64,000 nucleotides of DNA, taken from assembly GCF_004117915.1 (NCBI RefSeq), contig NZ_RSTD01000003.1, positions 155,922-219,921 on the forward strand, given 5' to 3'. Shown here in pieces: positions 35,944 to 44,958 of the stretch. Under the pieces are notes generated by a model, which was given only the letters and a program-made list of their open reading frames with translations, had not been told where the DNA came from and did no database searches. The first letter of the stretch is position 1. Each line of letters begins with the position of its first letter. Source of the DNA: Companilactobacillus metriopterae (lineage in GTDB: Bacteria; Bacillota; Bacilli; Lactobacillales; Lactobacillaceae). The translations under genes and the position numbers were made by a program.

Positions 35944-35986
35944 AAAAAAGAATTTCAGAGTATTAAATTCTGAAATTCTTTTTTTA
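35944..35986 (+). terminator. Terminator
   Basis: AAGAATTTCAGA (35948-35959) pairs with TCTGAAATTCTT (35969-35980), followed by T5. Confidence 0.88.
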
Positions 35987-36182
35987 TTTGCAAAAATAAA
36001 AGTTAAAAAGGGGAAAAAACAATCATATTAATTAAAGAAAAAAACAATCTAAATAAAAATATCCATTTTATATAAAACTATATCTTATATTTTGTTTATT
36101 CTTAAAATTTATATTGTTCTACATATAATAATTTTGTATAATTTGTTAGATTAGACAAATAATTTACTTAATATATGGGGCG

Positions 36183-37025
36183 GTGGAAATTATAAAACCT
36201 TTTGCAATTAACACATCATTTCCAATGGGTGATCCTACTGGATTTAGATTTTCAGAAATTATGACAAGACCGATTCAAGCTTTTTACATTTCAAGAAACA
36301 ATTTGAAAGAAGTTATTGAATCAAGAACTGAGCTATCAAGAAGCGGTGTATTCGTACTTGTTGACAACTTTAGTAGCAACTTAACTAGAAGAAACGTTTA
36401 TCTAGGTCAATCAGAAAACGTTGGTGAAAGTATTCTAGATCACAATACTCAAAGTGAAGACTGGTGGGATATTGCGATTGCTTTCGTAGTTAATGATAAA
36501 TCACATCAACTAACAAAAGAAGAAGATATCTATCTTCAAAGATATATGTACAAACAAGCTAAAAAAGTTGATATTGCAAATATCTTGAATACTGAACTTC
36601 CTAAGAAGCCATTCTTAACAGAATCAAGCAAGTATGCTCTTGCTGATATTTTTGAAAATATTGACATGTTGCTACAAAGCTTCGGTTATTCATTGTTCAC
36701 AGATTACATGCCAGAAGATGAAGAAAGTTCATACCTACGTTTCAACGAACGTGGAAGTGAAGCTTTTGGTAAGTACACTAGTGAAGGTATGGTAGTCAAA
36801 AGAGGTTCAAGAATTTCATCTGAAAAACCTCTAGACAACTTCAACGGTTTACTATTGAAGAACTTGATGAATGACGGAGTTATCAAAGAAGATATCTTCG
36901 ATACAGATTTCGTATTTTCAAATCCCTCAGTTGCTGCTAATATTTTAGCAAAATCTGATGTAAATGGTTGGCTAACATGGCAAAACAGTCGTGGTCAATC
37001 ACTAGATGAAATTACACATAACTAA
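36183..37025 (+). CDS. GIY-YIG-like protein with C-terminal DUF4357 domain
   Basis: A 280-residue protein. The N-terminal part (about 45-115) resembles a GIY-YIG nuclease fold: GVFVLVD for GIY, VYLGQSENVGESILDH for the YIG-to-helix region. The conserved catalytic Arg expected after the YIG-type motif is not seen (GESIL instead of RRL), so nuclease activity is doubtful. The C-terminal part (about 200-275, VVKRGSRIS... SNPSVAANILAKSDVNGWLTW) is a DUF4357 domain. The likely start is GTG at 36183 with GGGG close upstream; codon use is good throughout. Confidence 0.7.
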   Translation: MEIIKPFAINTSFPMGDPTGFRFSEIMTRPIQAFYISRNNLKEVIESRTELSRSGVFVLVDNFSSNLTRRNVYLGQSENVGESILDHNTQSEDWWDIAIAFVVNDKSHQLTKEEDIYLQRYMYKQAKKVDIANILNTELPKKPFLTESSKYALADIFENIDMLLQSFGYSLFTDYMPEDEESSYLRFNERGSEAFGKYTSEGMVVKRGSRISSEKPLDNFNGLLLKNLMNDGVIKEDIFDTDFVFSNPSVAANILAKSDVNGWLTWQNSRGQSLDEITHN

Positions 37026-37064
37026 ATTTTTATAGGGATAAACTGCTGTCCATTCAAGAGGGAT

Positions 37065-37120
37065 AAATTATGTATCTACTCCCTTGTGGATATAAATGCG
37101 GGGGAGTAGATACATAATTT
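37065..37120. repeat. Long perfect inverted repeat
   Basis: AAATTATGTATCTACTCCC (37065-37083) is perfectly complementary to 37102-37120, with an 18-base loop. It begins 40 bases after the GIY-YIG-like gene. There is no T run, so it is not a standard terminator; it could be an RNA-stabilising stem or the relic of a mobile sequence. Confidence 0.7.
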
Positions 37121-37389
37121 CTAACTATACCGTTTTGGTTTACCAAACGATATGTGCTAGATGTTGTTAAAATTCTTGTTTCAAACTACGATTTTTGACT
37201 ATGAATAGTTGAGAATATTGCTAACTTGATTTATAGAGATTGTTACAGCAATTGTTGATTAGATATTGGCGTTCTTACTAATGTTGATTTCCGATCACTC
37301 CATTGCATTTGGCCATCCCTCTAACGGTCAATTTACTGCATAATAAAGTAGTTTAAAATCAATTCTTTTCATAGAATGTTATAACCTAA

Positions 37390-37690
37390 TTGACAATAGA
37401 TGAACAACTCATAAGATTGAGTTATTGATTTTGAAGCTATTTTACGATTAAATCGAAATTCAATTAATAATTATTTCGATGAGAAATTCTAATATTTTAC
37501 CAGAGCTGTCTAGTAACTCTCGCTTTGACTGTGAAATTGTGATGTGAGTCCTGTGGATCAGATTGAGGTATTTTGAGTTATTAATTTGCAATAGTGGAAT
37601 TACAGATGATTTCATTGAATGTTTGTTGATTGATGAATATGTGAGAAATAAGTAGAAAGTCGCTCGTAAGAGCGGCTTTTTTTATTTACC
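37390..37690 (+). ncRNA. Candidate non-coding RNA
   Basis: TTGACA (37390-37395), 16-base spacer and TAAGAT (37412-37417), then about 260 bases with no coding frame but with complementary arms (for example ATCGAAAT with ATTTCGAT around 37453-37482), ending in a canonical terminator (37657-37678). An isolated terminator with no gene before it suggests an RNA product. The family is not recognised. Confidence 0.3.
37655..37687 (+). terminator. Terminator without upstream protein gene
   Basis: AAGTCGCTC (37657-37665), GTAA, GAGCGGCTT (37670-37678), then T5. Confidence 0.88.
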
Positions 37691-37702
37691 CAAATTTCTG
37701 TT

Positions 37703-37732
37703 TTGCAATATCAATCAAAATTGGTCTATAAT
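37703..37732 (+). promoter_or_regulatory. Promoter of gntR-type gene
   Basis: TTGCAA (37703-37708), 18-base spacer, TATAAT (37727-37732). Confidence 0.7.
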
Positions 37733-37762
37733 GTGCCTATAGAAAACATTACCAAAAAATAA

Positions 37763-37776
37763 TTGGATAGGTCCAG
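37763..37776. promoter_or_regulatory. GntR operator, copy 1
   Basis: TTGGA-TAGG-TCCAG, 5-4-5 dyad with one mismatch, between the promoter and the start codon of the regulator gene. It matches copy 2 at 38527-38540. Confidence 0.6.
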
Positions 37777-37785
37777 GTGAAGTTT

Positions 37786-38514
37786 ATGGCAGATTTAATT
37801 TACCAAAAAATTAGCTCCTCACTTAGAGAAAAGATAGATAATAATGAATTTAAAGAAATGCGTCTACCTGATGAACGTTCTTTAGCTGAAGAATACGGTG
37901 TAAGTCGTTCTTCAATAAAAAGAGCACTATTATCCATGTCTGAACAAGGGATTATATTTAAAAAACGTGGGTCGGGTACTTTTGTAAATCCTTTGTATTC
38001 TAAAGAAGAAACATACTTCAACTATTCTGGGAATAATTTGGGTATCTCAGACAGTTTTAAAAATGAAGGACAAAAATTAGGAATCAAGGTTCTACGATTT
38101 GATGTTGTAAGATCTAATGAAGAGATGCAACATAATTTATTTTTAAAACCCGGAGAGTTTGTATACTCCTTTGAGAGACTGCGTTTCTTGGATGATCAAC
38201 CCTTTATGATTGAAGCGGGATATATTCCTATAAAATTAGTTCCAGAGTTAACAGAAGAAATTGCTTCCGAATCGATTTATAATTACATTGAGAAGGAATT
38301 GGGTAAAGAGGTCAATAAGAGTTATTTAACAATCTCTGTTGAACCTAGCATCGAAGAAAGTCAAAAACTTCTCAATCTCAGTGCCAATGAACCAACGGGT
38401 TTGATGTCTGGAATTTTCTTTTTAGATGATGGAACACCATTTGAATACACATCCATGAAAACTCATTACAAATATTTTAAGTATAATTCCTTTGTAGATA
38501 TGGGAAATGGATAA
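37786..38514 (+). CDS. GntR/HutC-family regulator
   Basis: A 242-residue regulator: GntR winged helix (about 5-70, LPDERSLAEEYGVSRSSIKRAL and GSGTFV) and a C-terminal UTRA ligand-binding domain (about 90-235). The ATG at 37786 has AGGTGA just upstream; a GTG nine bases earlier is less likely. It lies directly before the phosphoketolase gene and shares a dyad operator with it, so it probably controls phosphoketolase in response to a sugar phosphate. Confidence 0.9.
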   Translation: MADLIYQKISSSLREKIDNNEFKEMRLPDERSLAEEYGVSRSSIKRALLSMSEQGIIFKKRGSGTFVNPLYSKEETYFNYSGNNLGISDSFKNEGQKLGIKVLRFDVVRSNEEMQHNLFLKPGEFVYSFERLRFLDDQPFMIEAGYIPIKLVPELTEEIASESIYNYIEKELGKEVNKSYLTISVEPSIEESQKLLNLSANEPTGLMSGIFFLDDGTPFEYTSMKTHYKYFKYNSFVDMGNG

Positions 38515-38522
38515 CGTTTTCA
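38509..38522. promoter_or_regulatory. cre site (CcpA) before phosphoketolase
   Basis: GGATAACGTTTTCA fits the cre consensus TGWNANCGNTNWCA except at the first base. It overlaps the regulator stop codon and lies 31 bases upstream of the -35. Confidence 0.55.
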
Positions 38523-38526
38523 CGCT

Positions 38527-38540
38527 TTGGACCGTTCCAA
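38527..38540. promoter_or_regulatory. GntR operator, copy 2
   Basis: TTGGA-CCGT-TCCAA, a perfect 5-4-5 dyad, 12 bases before the -35 of the phosphoketolase promoter. Confidence 0.65.
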
Positions 38541-38552
38541 TTATATAAATGG

Positions 38553-38581
38553 TTGACTTTTACAGAAATTCTGGTTATTAT
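38553..38581 (+). promoter_or_regulatory. Phosphoketolase promoter
   Basis: TTGACT (38553-38558), 17-base spacer, TATTAT (38576-38581). The start codon is 31 bases on. Confidence 0.7.
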
Positions 38582-38612
38582 TAACTCGTAAATTAATAAG
38601 GAGTGTGCAGTT

Positions 38613-40967
38613 ATGACAGACTATTCATCAAAAGATTACTTAGAAACTCTTGATAAGTATTGGCGTGCTACCAACTATGTTTCAGTTGGACAACTATATT
38701 TAAAAGACAATCCACTATTAAAACGTGATATTGTCGCTGATGACCTAAAAATTCACCCAATCGGACACTGGGGAACAATTGCTGGTCAAAACTTTATTTA
38801 TGCTCATTTGAACCGTGTAATTAACAAATACAATGTAAACATGTTTTACATTGAAGGACCTGGTCATGGTGGCCAAGTTATGGTTTCAAATTCATATTTA
38901 GACGGTAGTTATACAGAAATATATCCAGAAATAACTCAAGATGAAGCTGGTATGAAGAAATTGTTCAAACAATTCTCATTCCCAGGTGGTATCGCATCTC
39001 ATGCTGCTCCTGAAACTCCAGGATCAATGCACGAAGGTGGAGAATTAGGTTATTCTCTATCTCATGGTGTTGGTGCAATTCTTGATAATCCAGATCAAAT
39101 CGCTGCTGTTGTTATTGGTGATGGTGAATCAGAAACTGGCCCATTGGCTGCTTCATGGTTCTCAAATGTATTCATCAACCCTGTTACTGATGGTGCAGTA
39201 TTACCAATTCTTGATCTAAATGGATTCAAGATTTCAAATCCTACAATTCTTTCACGTAAAACTGATGAAGAATTGGCAAGTTACTTCAAGGGTCTTGGTT
39301 GGGATCCTATCTTTGTTGAAGGTGATGATCCTGCTAAGGTTCACCCAATTATGGCAAAAGCTATGGATGAAGCAATTGAAAAAATCCAAGCTATCCAAAC
39401 AGAAGCTAGAAAACACCCAGCTTCAGAAGCTAAGATGCCTCACTGGCCAGTAATGATTGTCCGTGCTCCTAAGGGCTGGACTGGTCCAAAATCATGGGAT
39501 GGTGTTCCAATTGAAGGCTCATTTAGAGCTCACCAAATTCCAATTCCTGTAGATCAAAATGATATGCAACACGTTGATGCTCTTGTTGACTGGTTGAAAT
39601 CATATGGTCCAGAAGAACTATTCAATGAAGATGGTTCTCTAAAAGATGATATTAAAGAAGTTATTCCTTCAGGAAACAAACGTATGGCAATGAACCCTAT
39701 TGTTAACGGTGGTGTAAATCCTAAGGATCTAAAACTTCCTGACTTTAAGAATTATGCACTTAAGTTTGACAAGCCAGGTGTTAAGATGGCTCAAGATATG
39801 ATCGAACTAGGTGGATACTTAGAAGAAGTTATCAAACTTAATGGTGACAACTTCCGTATGTTTGGACCTGACGAAACAATGTCAAACCGTCTAAACAAGA
39901 TTTTCCAAGAAACTGATCGTCAATGGATGGAAAACATCAAAGAACCTAACGATCAATTTATGGATGCTACTGGTCGTGTTATTGATTCACAACTATCAGA
40001 ACATCAAGCTGAAGGATTCCTAGAAGGTTATGTCTTGACTGGTCGTCATGGTATGTTTGCCAGTTACGAATCATTCCTACGTGTAGTGGATTCAATGCTT
40101 ACTCAACACTTCAAGTGGCTACGTAAAGCCAATGAACAATCTTGGAGAAACAAGTACCCTTCACTTAACGTGATTGCTACTTCTACAGCTTTCCAACAAG
40201 ATCACAATGGTTACACTCACCAAGATCCAGGTATCATTACTCACTTAGCTGAAAAGAAACCTGAATATATTCGTGAATATTTCCCTGCTGACACAAACTC
40301 ACTTCTAGCTATCATGCCAGAAATCCTAACTTCTGAAGAAAAAATCAATTTATTGGTTACTTCAAAACACCCTCGTCAACAATTCTATTCAATTGAAGAA
40401 GGACAAGAATTGGCTGAAAAAGGTCTAAAAGTTATCGATTGGGCATCAAATGATAACGGTGATCCAGATGTTGTTGTTGCAGCAGCTGGTACAGAACCTA
40501 ACTTGGAATCTCTTGCAGCTATTAGTATTTTACGTAAGCAAAAACCTGATATTAAGATCAGATTTGTTAACGTATTGGATCTACTAAAACTAAGAACTCC
40601 AAGTATTGACCCTCGTGGTCTAACAGATCAAGAATTCAACAGTATCTTCACAGTAGACAAACCTGTTGTCTTCGCATTCCACGGTTTCGAAAGCATCATT
40701 AAAGAATTGTTCTTCGACCGTGAGAACCACAATCTATATGTTCATGGATATCGTGAAAATGGTGATATCACAACACCATTTGATATGCGTGTTGTTAATG
40801 AAATGGATCGTTTCCACTTGGCAGAAGAAATTGCTGTTGCCGTTGAAGGTGATGGAGCAAAAGATTTTGCTGATTCTATGGAAGCTATGGTTGATAAACA
40901 TAACAAGTTCACTCGTGACCAAGGTACAGATTTACCTGAAGTTGAAGAATGGACATGGGATGTATAA
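38613..40967 (+). CDS. xfp: Xylulose-5-phosphate/fructose-6-phosphate phosphoketolase
   Basis: A 784-residue ThDP enzyme that splits xylulose 5-phosphate (and often fructose 6-phosphate) with phosphate to acetyl phosphate plus a triose or tetrose phosphate, the key step of pentose and heterolactic fermentation. Family motifs are present: [48 protein letters not shown] for ThDP binding, and [12 protein letters not shown]. Length and codon use are those of a strongly expressed gene. TAAGGAGTG precedes the ATG. It has a GntR operator and a cre site upstream and a terminator downstream. Confidence 0.97.
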   Translation: MTDYSSKDYLETLDKYWRATNYVSVGQLYLKDNPLLKRDIVADDLKIHPIGHWGTIAGQNFIYAHLNRVINKYNVNMFYIEGPGHGGQVMVSNSYLDGSYTEIYPEITQDEAGMKKLFKQFSFPGGIASHAAPETPGSMHEGGELGYSLSHGVGAILDNPDQIAAVVIGDGESETGPLAASWFSNVFINPVTDGAVLPILDLNGFKISNPTILSRKTDEELASYFKGLGWDPIFVEGDDPAKVHPIMAKAMDEAIEKIQAIQTEARKHPASEAKMPHWPVMIVRAPKGWTGPKSWDGVPIEGSFRAHQIPIPVDQNDMQHVDALVDWLKSYGPEELFNEDGSLKDDIKEVIPSGNKRMAMNPIVNGGVNPKDLKLPDFKNYALKFDKPGVKMAQDMIELGGYLEEVIKLNGDNFRMFGPDETMSNRLNKIFQETDRQWMENIKEPNDQFMDATGRVIDSQLSEHQAEGFLEGYVLTGRHGMFASYESFLRVVDSMLTQHFKWLRKANEQSWRNKYPSLNVIATSTAFQQDHNGYTHQDPGIITHLAEKKPEYIREYFPADTNSLLAIMPEILTSEEKINLLVTSKHPRQQFYSIEEGQELAEKGLKVIDWASNDNGDPDVVVAAAGTEPNLESLAAISILRKQKPDIKIRFVNVLDLLKLRTPSIDPRGLTDQEFNSIFTVDKPVVFAFHGFESIIKELFFDRENHNLYVHGYRENGDITTPFDMRVVNEMDRFHLAEEIAVAVEGDGAKDFADSMEAMVDKHNKFTRDQGTDLPEVEEWTWDV

Positions 40968-40979
40968 TCCTTAAGTTTA

Positions 40980-41018
40980 AATAAAAAGACCGATAACTTT
41001 AGTTATCGGTCTTTTTTA
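40980..41018 (+). terminator. Phosphoketolase terminator
   Basis: GACCGATAACT (40988-40998) pairs with AGTTATCGGTC (41001-41011), followed by T6. Confidence 0.92.
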
Positions 41019-41019
41019 G

Positions 41020-41055
41020 TACAAAAAAAACCCTACACATCTTGTAGGGTTAGAA
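41020..41055 (-). terminator. Terminator for leftward transcript
   Basis: AACCCTAC (41029-41036) pairs with GTAGGGTT (41044-41051); the A8 run to its left gives a T tract on the minus strand. It lies about 180 bases after the phosphatase stop. Confidence 0.7.
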
Positions 41056-41063
41056 TTTATACT

Positions 41064-41085
41064 TATAAATGCGGGGACATTTATA
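41064..41085. repeat. Small hairpin between phosphoketolase and phosphatase genes
   Basis: TATAAATG, CGGGGA loop, CATTTATA. It is in the trailer of the phosphatase transcript. A second GGGGACA lies about 40 bases downstream. The role is unknown. Confidence 0.4.
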
Positions 41086-41232
41086 CGTAACGAGTATTTA
41101 TATCTTGTATAATTTGGGGACAAGTTCAGTTGAATTGCTTTCAACCAAGCTCATGTATAAATAATAACATATAGTTAAATAAATTGTATTAATAATGCAT
41201 TATAGTTTTTTTTATTTTTAATTTCATTTATA

Positions 41233-42042
41233 TTACATAAGGTAAATTTTCTTCAAATCATTTATCTCATTGTCTGAAACCTTTAATTCATTTTTGATAT
41301 AATTATTTATATCTCCAGAAGTTTCTTCGATGGCTTTTTCGGCCATTTCAAGATAATTATTTTGAACAGTAAGAAGTGATCTTATAGAGTCCACTAGCTT
41401 AGGTTCTTGGGCTTCAACTTGTTTGAGTACGCCATCAACATAATCCTTACTTGTTTTGTTTGTTAGCAAGTAATCTTTTTGGATAGTATCCTTAGGGACA
41501 TCCAAACTTGATAATAGGAAGACAGCGCCCATACCAGTACGGTCTTTACCAGCTGTACAATGGAATAGTAATACGTCATCTTCTTTATCATTTGCCAATA
41601 ATTCATCAAAGAAAGAACGATATGCCTTTTTTGACTGATCTTCTGTGATCATATTTTGGTATACTTCTAGCATATGATCATAACCTTTTGATGGATCAAT
41701 ATCCAAACCTGGTATTACAGAGTCTTTCTTAATCTTAGACGCTTCAGTTTGGTCTTCTTTGAAAACAGGAAGAGAAACGTATTTTGTGCCATCAGGCATT
41801 CTGTCAGGTTCTTTTTCAATTTCTTCAGATGATCTGAAATCAATATCGATATTCAGACCGTAATTTTTCAAGTAATCTAAATCGTTGTCAGTTAGTTCAT
41901 GTAGTCCAGCAGATCTAATTACTTTATTATATTTAATTGATTGACCATCTTTTGTCTTATAGCCACCCAATTCACGGACGTTGCGTCCTTTATCTAGATT
42001 AGCATCTAGAACTCTCCTTGATAGATCAGTTGAGTTATCCAT
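41233..42042 (-). CDS. Tyrosine-protein phosphatase (dual-specificity-like)
   Basis: A 269-residue phosphatase with the P-loop HCTAGKDRTG (Cys-x5-Arg; the AGKDR variant typical of the bacterial PTP family that also acts on phosphoinositides) and the N-terminal segment NVRELGGYKTKDG. It is cytoplasmic, with no signal peptide. GGAGGTGC lies 7 bases before the ATG. The start is divergent from the glycerate-kinase-like gene 56 bases away. The substrate is unknown. Confidence 0.9.
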   Translation of the reverse strand: MDNSTDLSRRVLDANLDKGRNVRELGGYKTKDGQSIKYNKVIRSAGLHELTDNDLDYLKNYGLNIDIDFRSSEEIEKEPDRMPDGTKYVSLPVFKEDQTEASKIKKDSVIPGLDIDPSKGYDHMLEVYQNMITEDQSKKAYRSFFDELLANDKEDDVLLFHCTAGKDRTGMGAVFLLSSLDVPKDTIQKDYLLTNKTSKDYVDGVLKQVEAQEPKLVDSIRSLLTVQNNYLEMAEKAIEETSGDINNYIKNELKVSDNEINDLKKIYLM

Positions 42043-42098
42043 ATTTATGCACCTCCATAGGTTCCAATCATCACATTATAACAAAGGAAATACTTATA

Positions 42099-43220
42099 AT
42101 GAAATTTATAATTTCACCAGGAAAATATAATTCACAAATAGACCGCGCCAAAATATCAGAATCAATTTCGCAAGGTATTTGGAATGCCATTCCAGACGCT
42201 GAAATAGCTACTATGCCAGTTTCTGATAGTGAGTATGGTGTTTCTTCATTGGTCTATCATACTATTGGCGGACGTTGGATAAGTACGCCATTTTTTGATG
42301 CATTTTGGCAAAATAAAATGGGTTCTTACCTATATACAACAATTGATAGTCAAGAAACAGCGATAATTGATACTGAACAGGTTGTCGGTTTGAGCTTAGC
42401 TGAAAATAAATCTAAAACTGAATTATTTCATGCTACGAGTTACGGAATTGGTGAAATGATGTTAGATGCGGTGACAAATGGAATAAAAAATATTGTGATA
42501 TGTCTTGGCAAGACATCTATTGCTGATGGTGGAATTGGTGCATTACAGGCTCTAGGAGCAAAAGTACGAGACGAATCGGGTAATCTTATACCTCAAGGTG
42601 AAAATCCATTAATTAATGCTTTTGATGTAGAATTAGAGAGTGTTAAGGAATTGCTTAGCGATCGTGTTAAAGTGACAATTTTACTTAACTACGCTGATTC
42701 CATAAAGGAACAACAGAATCGCGAAGAATTAAATGAAGCTCAAACTAGCTACCTATTAGATAGTCTTATGTTTATTACTGAAAAAATGAATCGTAAATAT
42801 CATTTAGAACTACATCCTGAAGTAAGTACTGATGCAATAAAAACAGTTGCAGGGGCATTTGCTATGATAGACGCTGAAATTTTGCGTTCATCTTTTGAGT
42901 GGGTAGCCCATGTAACCGGTATGGATCAAGTAATTCGTTCAGCTGATATTTTGATATCAGCCGCTGAAGATATTTCAGAAGAATTCATGCACGATGATAT
43001 CATGTATTACTTTAATCAAACTGCTGGTAAATCAGCTATACCTACATTTGCATTGTGTAATAATTTTTCTGATGACTTTGATAATAGTGCTCAGTTATTT
43101 ACCGGTATTTTTTCCACTAGAATGAGTGAATATGAAGATAAAGATGATCAAGAAAAACTTTACAAAAACTATGAGACAACTGCTCGACAATTAGGTAGAA
43201 CAGTTCAAAGATTTAGTTAA
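42099..43220 (+). CDS. Divergent glycerate kinase family protein
   Basis: A 373-residue protein alignable over its length with GarK/GlxK glycerate kinases (for example GALQALGAKVRDESGN, SYGIGEMMLDA and the C-terminal GMDQVIRSADILISA). Key motifs are altered: APDSFKGSL is SPGKYNSQI, VADGGEGT is VSDSEYGV, and GGSATNDGG is GKTSIADGG. Phosphorylation of glycerate is therefore uncertain. The ATG at 42099 has AAAGGAAA upstream; the longer frame overlaps the divergent phosphatase gene. Confidence 0.75.
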   Translation: MKFIISPGKYNSQIDRAKISESISQGIWNAIPDAEIATMPVSDSEYGVSSLVYHTIGGRWISTPFFDAFWQNKMGSYLYTTIDSQETAIIDTEQVVGLSLAENKSKTELFHATSYGIGEMMLDAVTNGIKNIVICLGKTSIADGGIGALQALGAKVRDESGNLIPQGENPLINAFDVELESVKELLSDRVKVTILLNYADSIKEQQNREELNEAQTSYLLDSLMFITEKMNRKYHLELHPEVSTDAIKTVAGAFAMIDAEILRSSFEWVAHVTGMDQVIRSADILISAAEDISEEFMHDDIMYYFNQTAGKSAIPTFALCNNFSDDFDNSAQLFTGIFSTRMSEYEDKDDQEKLYKNYETTARQLGRTVQRFS

Positions 43221-43302
43221 GTAAAGGATTGCATAATTATTAGCAATATATTAATCTTAAAGATAATAAAACTATTTATAAATAGCGTCGGAGGAATCAA
43301 TC

Positions 43303-43770
43303 ATGGAACAAGAATATAAAAAGATTTTGGTGCCAGTAGATGGCTCAAAAGAATCAGAAATGGCTTTCAACAAGGCAGTTAATGTTACAAAACTAAACAA
43401 GAGTCATCTAGATGTACTAACAGTTTTAGATACAAAACAATTTATTGGTTTACATGGTGGAATGTTGAATGGAGATGTTATCTATCAACTATCAGAAGAC
43501 GCTCAAAAATATCTTGTAGAACTTAAAGAAAGGGCTGTTAAAGAAAGTGGTATTTCAGAAAATGATATCGATATTCATGTTCGTTTTGGTGAACCTAAGA
43601 CAGTTATTTCAGATGAATTCGTCACAGAATATGGAAATGATCTTATCATGATTGGTTCAACTGGTATGAATGCAGTAGCAAGACTACTTGTTGGTTCAGT
43701 ATCAGAATACGTAACAAGAAATGCTAAGACAGACGTTATGATTGTCAGAACAGACAACGATAATAAATAA
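43303..43770 (+). CDS. Universal stress protein (UspA family)
   Basis: A 155-residue single-domain Usp: KKILVPVDGSKESEMAF at the start and the ATP-binding GSTGMNAVARLLVGSVSEYVTRNA at the end (G-x2-G-x9-G-S). It is probably ATP-binding and stress-related. CGGAGGA precedes the ATG. It is monocistronic with a terminator; a second Usp lies at 51640-52110. Confidence 0.93.
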   Translation: MEQEYKKILVPVDGSKESEMAFNKAVNVTKLNKSHLDVLTVLDTKQFIGLHGGMLNGDVIYQLSEDAQKYLVELKERAVKESGISENDIDIHVRFGEPKTVISDEFVTEYGNDLIMIGSTGMNAVARLLVGSVSEYVTRNAKTDVMIVRTDNDNK

Positions 43771-43803
43771 AAAGATGTGCCAATGGCACATCTTTTTTTA
43801 TAC
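43768..43803 (+). terminator. Terminator
   Basis: GATGTGCC (43774-43781), AAT, GGCACATC (43785-43792), then T7. Confidence 0.88.
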
Positions 43804-43823
43804 ATGGGGGAGAGAACTTAAAT

Positions 43824-44369
43824 ATGCGATGTGAATGGGCAACAGGCTCACAAGGGATGATTGACTACCATGATAATGAATGGTGCAAACCAAGTCATGA
43901 TGAAAATTATTTTTTTGAAATGTTAACTTTAGAAGGAGCCCAAGCGGGTCTTTCTTGGTCTACGATAATTAATAAACGCCAAGGATATCAGGAATTGTTT
44001 GATAATTTTGATATCGATAAAGTTGCAGAATTGGATGATGATAAAATTGCAGAATTACTAACTAATCCTAGCATTGTTAGAAATAAGTTAAAGGTTAATT
44101 CGACAGTAAATAATGCTCAGCAAATCAAAAAAATGCACGCAAATGGTGAAAAATTCTCTGATTATATTTGGAACTTTGTGGACAATAAACCAATAATGAA
44201 TCATTGGAATAGCATGAATGAACTACCAGCAGAAACTGAATTATCACAAAAGATAAGCAAGGATTTAAAAAAACGTGGCTTCCGATTTGTTGGTCCAACA
44301 ATTATCTATTCGTTTCTTCAAGCCGTTGGTGTGGTTAATGATCATGTTGAAAACTGTGATTATAAATAA
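43824..44369 (+). CDS. tag: DNA-3-methyladenine glycosylase I
   Basis: A 181-residue base-excision enzyme that removes 3-methyladenine from DNA. The zinc-snap ligands of the family are all visible: Cys3, His16 (MIDYHDNEW), and the C-terminal His and Cys in NDHVENC. LEGAQAGLSWSTII is the substrate-pocket motif. GGGGGAG precedes the ATG. Confidence 0.96.
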   Translation: MRCEWATGSQGMIDYHDNEWCKPSHDENYFFEMLTLEGAQAGLSWSTIINKRQGYQELFDNFDIDKVAELDDDKIAELLTNPSIVRNKLKVNSTVNNAQQIKKMHANGEKFSDYIWNFVDNKPIMNHWNSMNELPAETELSQKISKDLKKRGFRFVGPTIIYSFLQAVGVVNDHVENCDYK

Positions 44370-44466
44370 AATTTCTATATTATTATCAAAAAAAAGATGA
44401 TTTTTAGTAATTGGTTTTAAAAAAATTGTTTTTTTCAGTATAATAGAAACATCTGGAGGAATGACA

Positions 44467-44958
44467 ATGAATTCTGAAGCAATTAGTAAGTTAGCACTTT
44501 ATATAGATGAAAACTCAAAAGATATTCGAGACAACAAGACTACTTTTGACGCTGAGAAAGTCTATGAAGTCATTGATGGGTTAGAGGTACTTCGTAAACC
44601 GGTTCAAGAATATTTCGAAATGACAGAAGATGAATACTATGAAAATGAGTCTGACCATAGATTAACTTTACAAAATTCATCTGAAAAAATAGGAAAGCTT
44701 AAAGACCGTGTTCAAGTAAATCACGTTGATGGTTCTCTTGCAGCTCATGAGATTAACTTTACCTATAATCATGAAGATCCCTATACAAGTGGAAACTATA
44801 ATCCTAAGATCGATCTGGATTTAATTGATTTTTCTTTAACTGTTATAGGTGCTGTATTTGCCAACACGATTATTTCAGATGTTCGTAATTCTATTTCAAA
44901 TGACGCTCTGTTATCAATTGGCTTAGCTGCCAAAGCAATTAAGGAATGGCAAGATTAA
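44467..44958 (+). CDS. Protein of unknown function in ABC operon
   Basis: A 163-residue, acidic, soluble protein; the C-terminal part has a hydrophobic helix (about 118-137, DFSLTVIGAVFANTIISD). No family is recognised. The ATG at 44467 is preferred to 44461 because GGAGG then has 7-base spacing. Its stop overlaps the ATPase start in TAATG, so it is translationally coupled to an ABC transporter and probably serves it. Confidence 0.65.
   Translation: MNSEAISKLALYIDENSKDIRDNKTTFDAEKVYEVIDGLEVLRKPVQEYFEMTEDEYYENESDHRLTLQNSSEKIGKLKDRVQVNHVDGSLAAHEINFTYNHEDPYTSGNYNPKIDLDLIDFSLTVIGAVFANTIISDVRNSISNDALLSIGLAAKAIKEWQD

Larger units (their letters stand above)
37026..37785. other. 760-base region without a protein gene
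   Basis: No open frame of useful length with an SD on either strand. It contains a 19-base-pair hairpin (37065-37120), a bulged hairpin at 37131-37149, further inverted repeats, a TTGACA/TAAGAT promoter-like pair and a terminator, then the gntR promoter. A non-coding RNA or a decayed gene is possible. Confidence 0.5.

Noticed and set aside
39220..39453. Second-frame ORFs within the phosphoketolase gene
   Set aside because: Alternative-frame products of a highly expressed gene with biased codons; no SD.
37091..41076. Shared 13-mer TATAAATGCGGGG at 37091-37103 and 41064-41076 as a dispersed repeat
   Set aside because: The flanks differ and the two copies sit in different structures; a chance match is likely in AT-rich DNA.
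41108..41175. Minus-strand frame for an 18-residue peptide beginning MSLVESNSTELV
   Set aside because: No SD before the ATG and no export signal; it lies in the trailer of the phosphatase gene.
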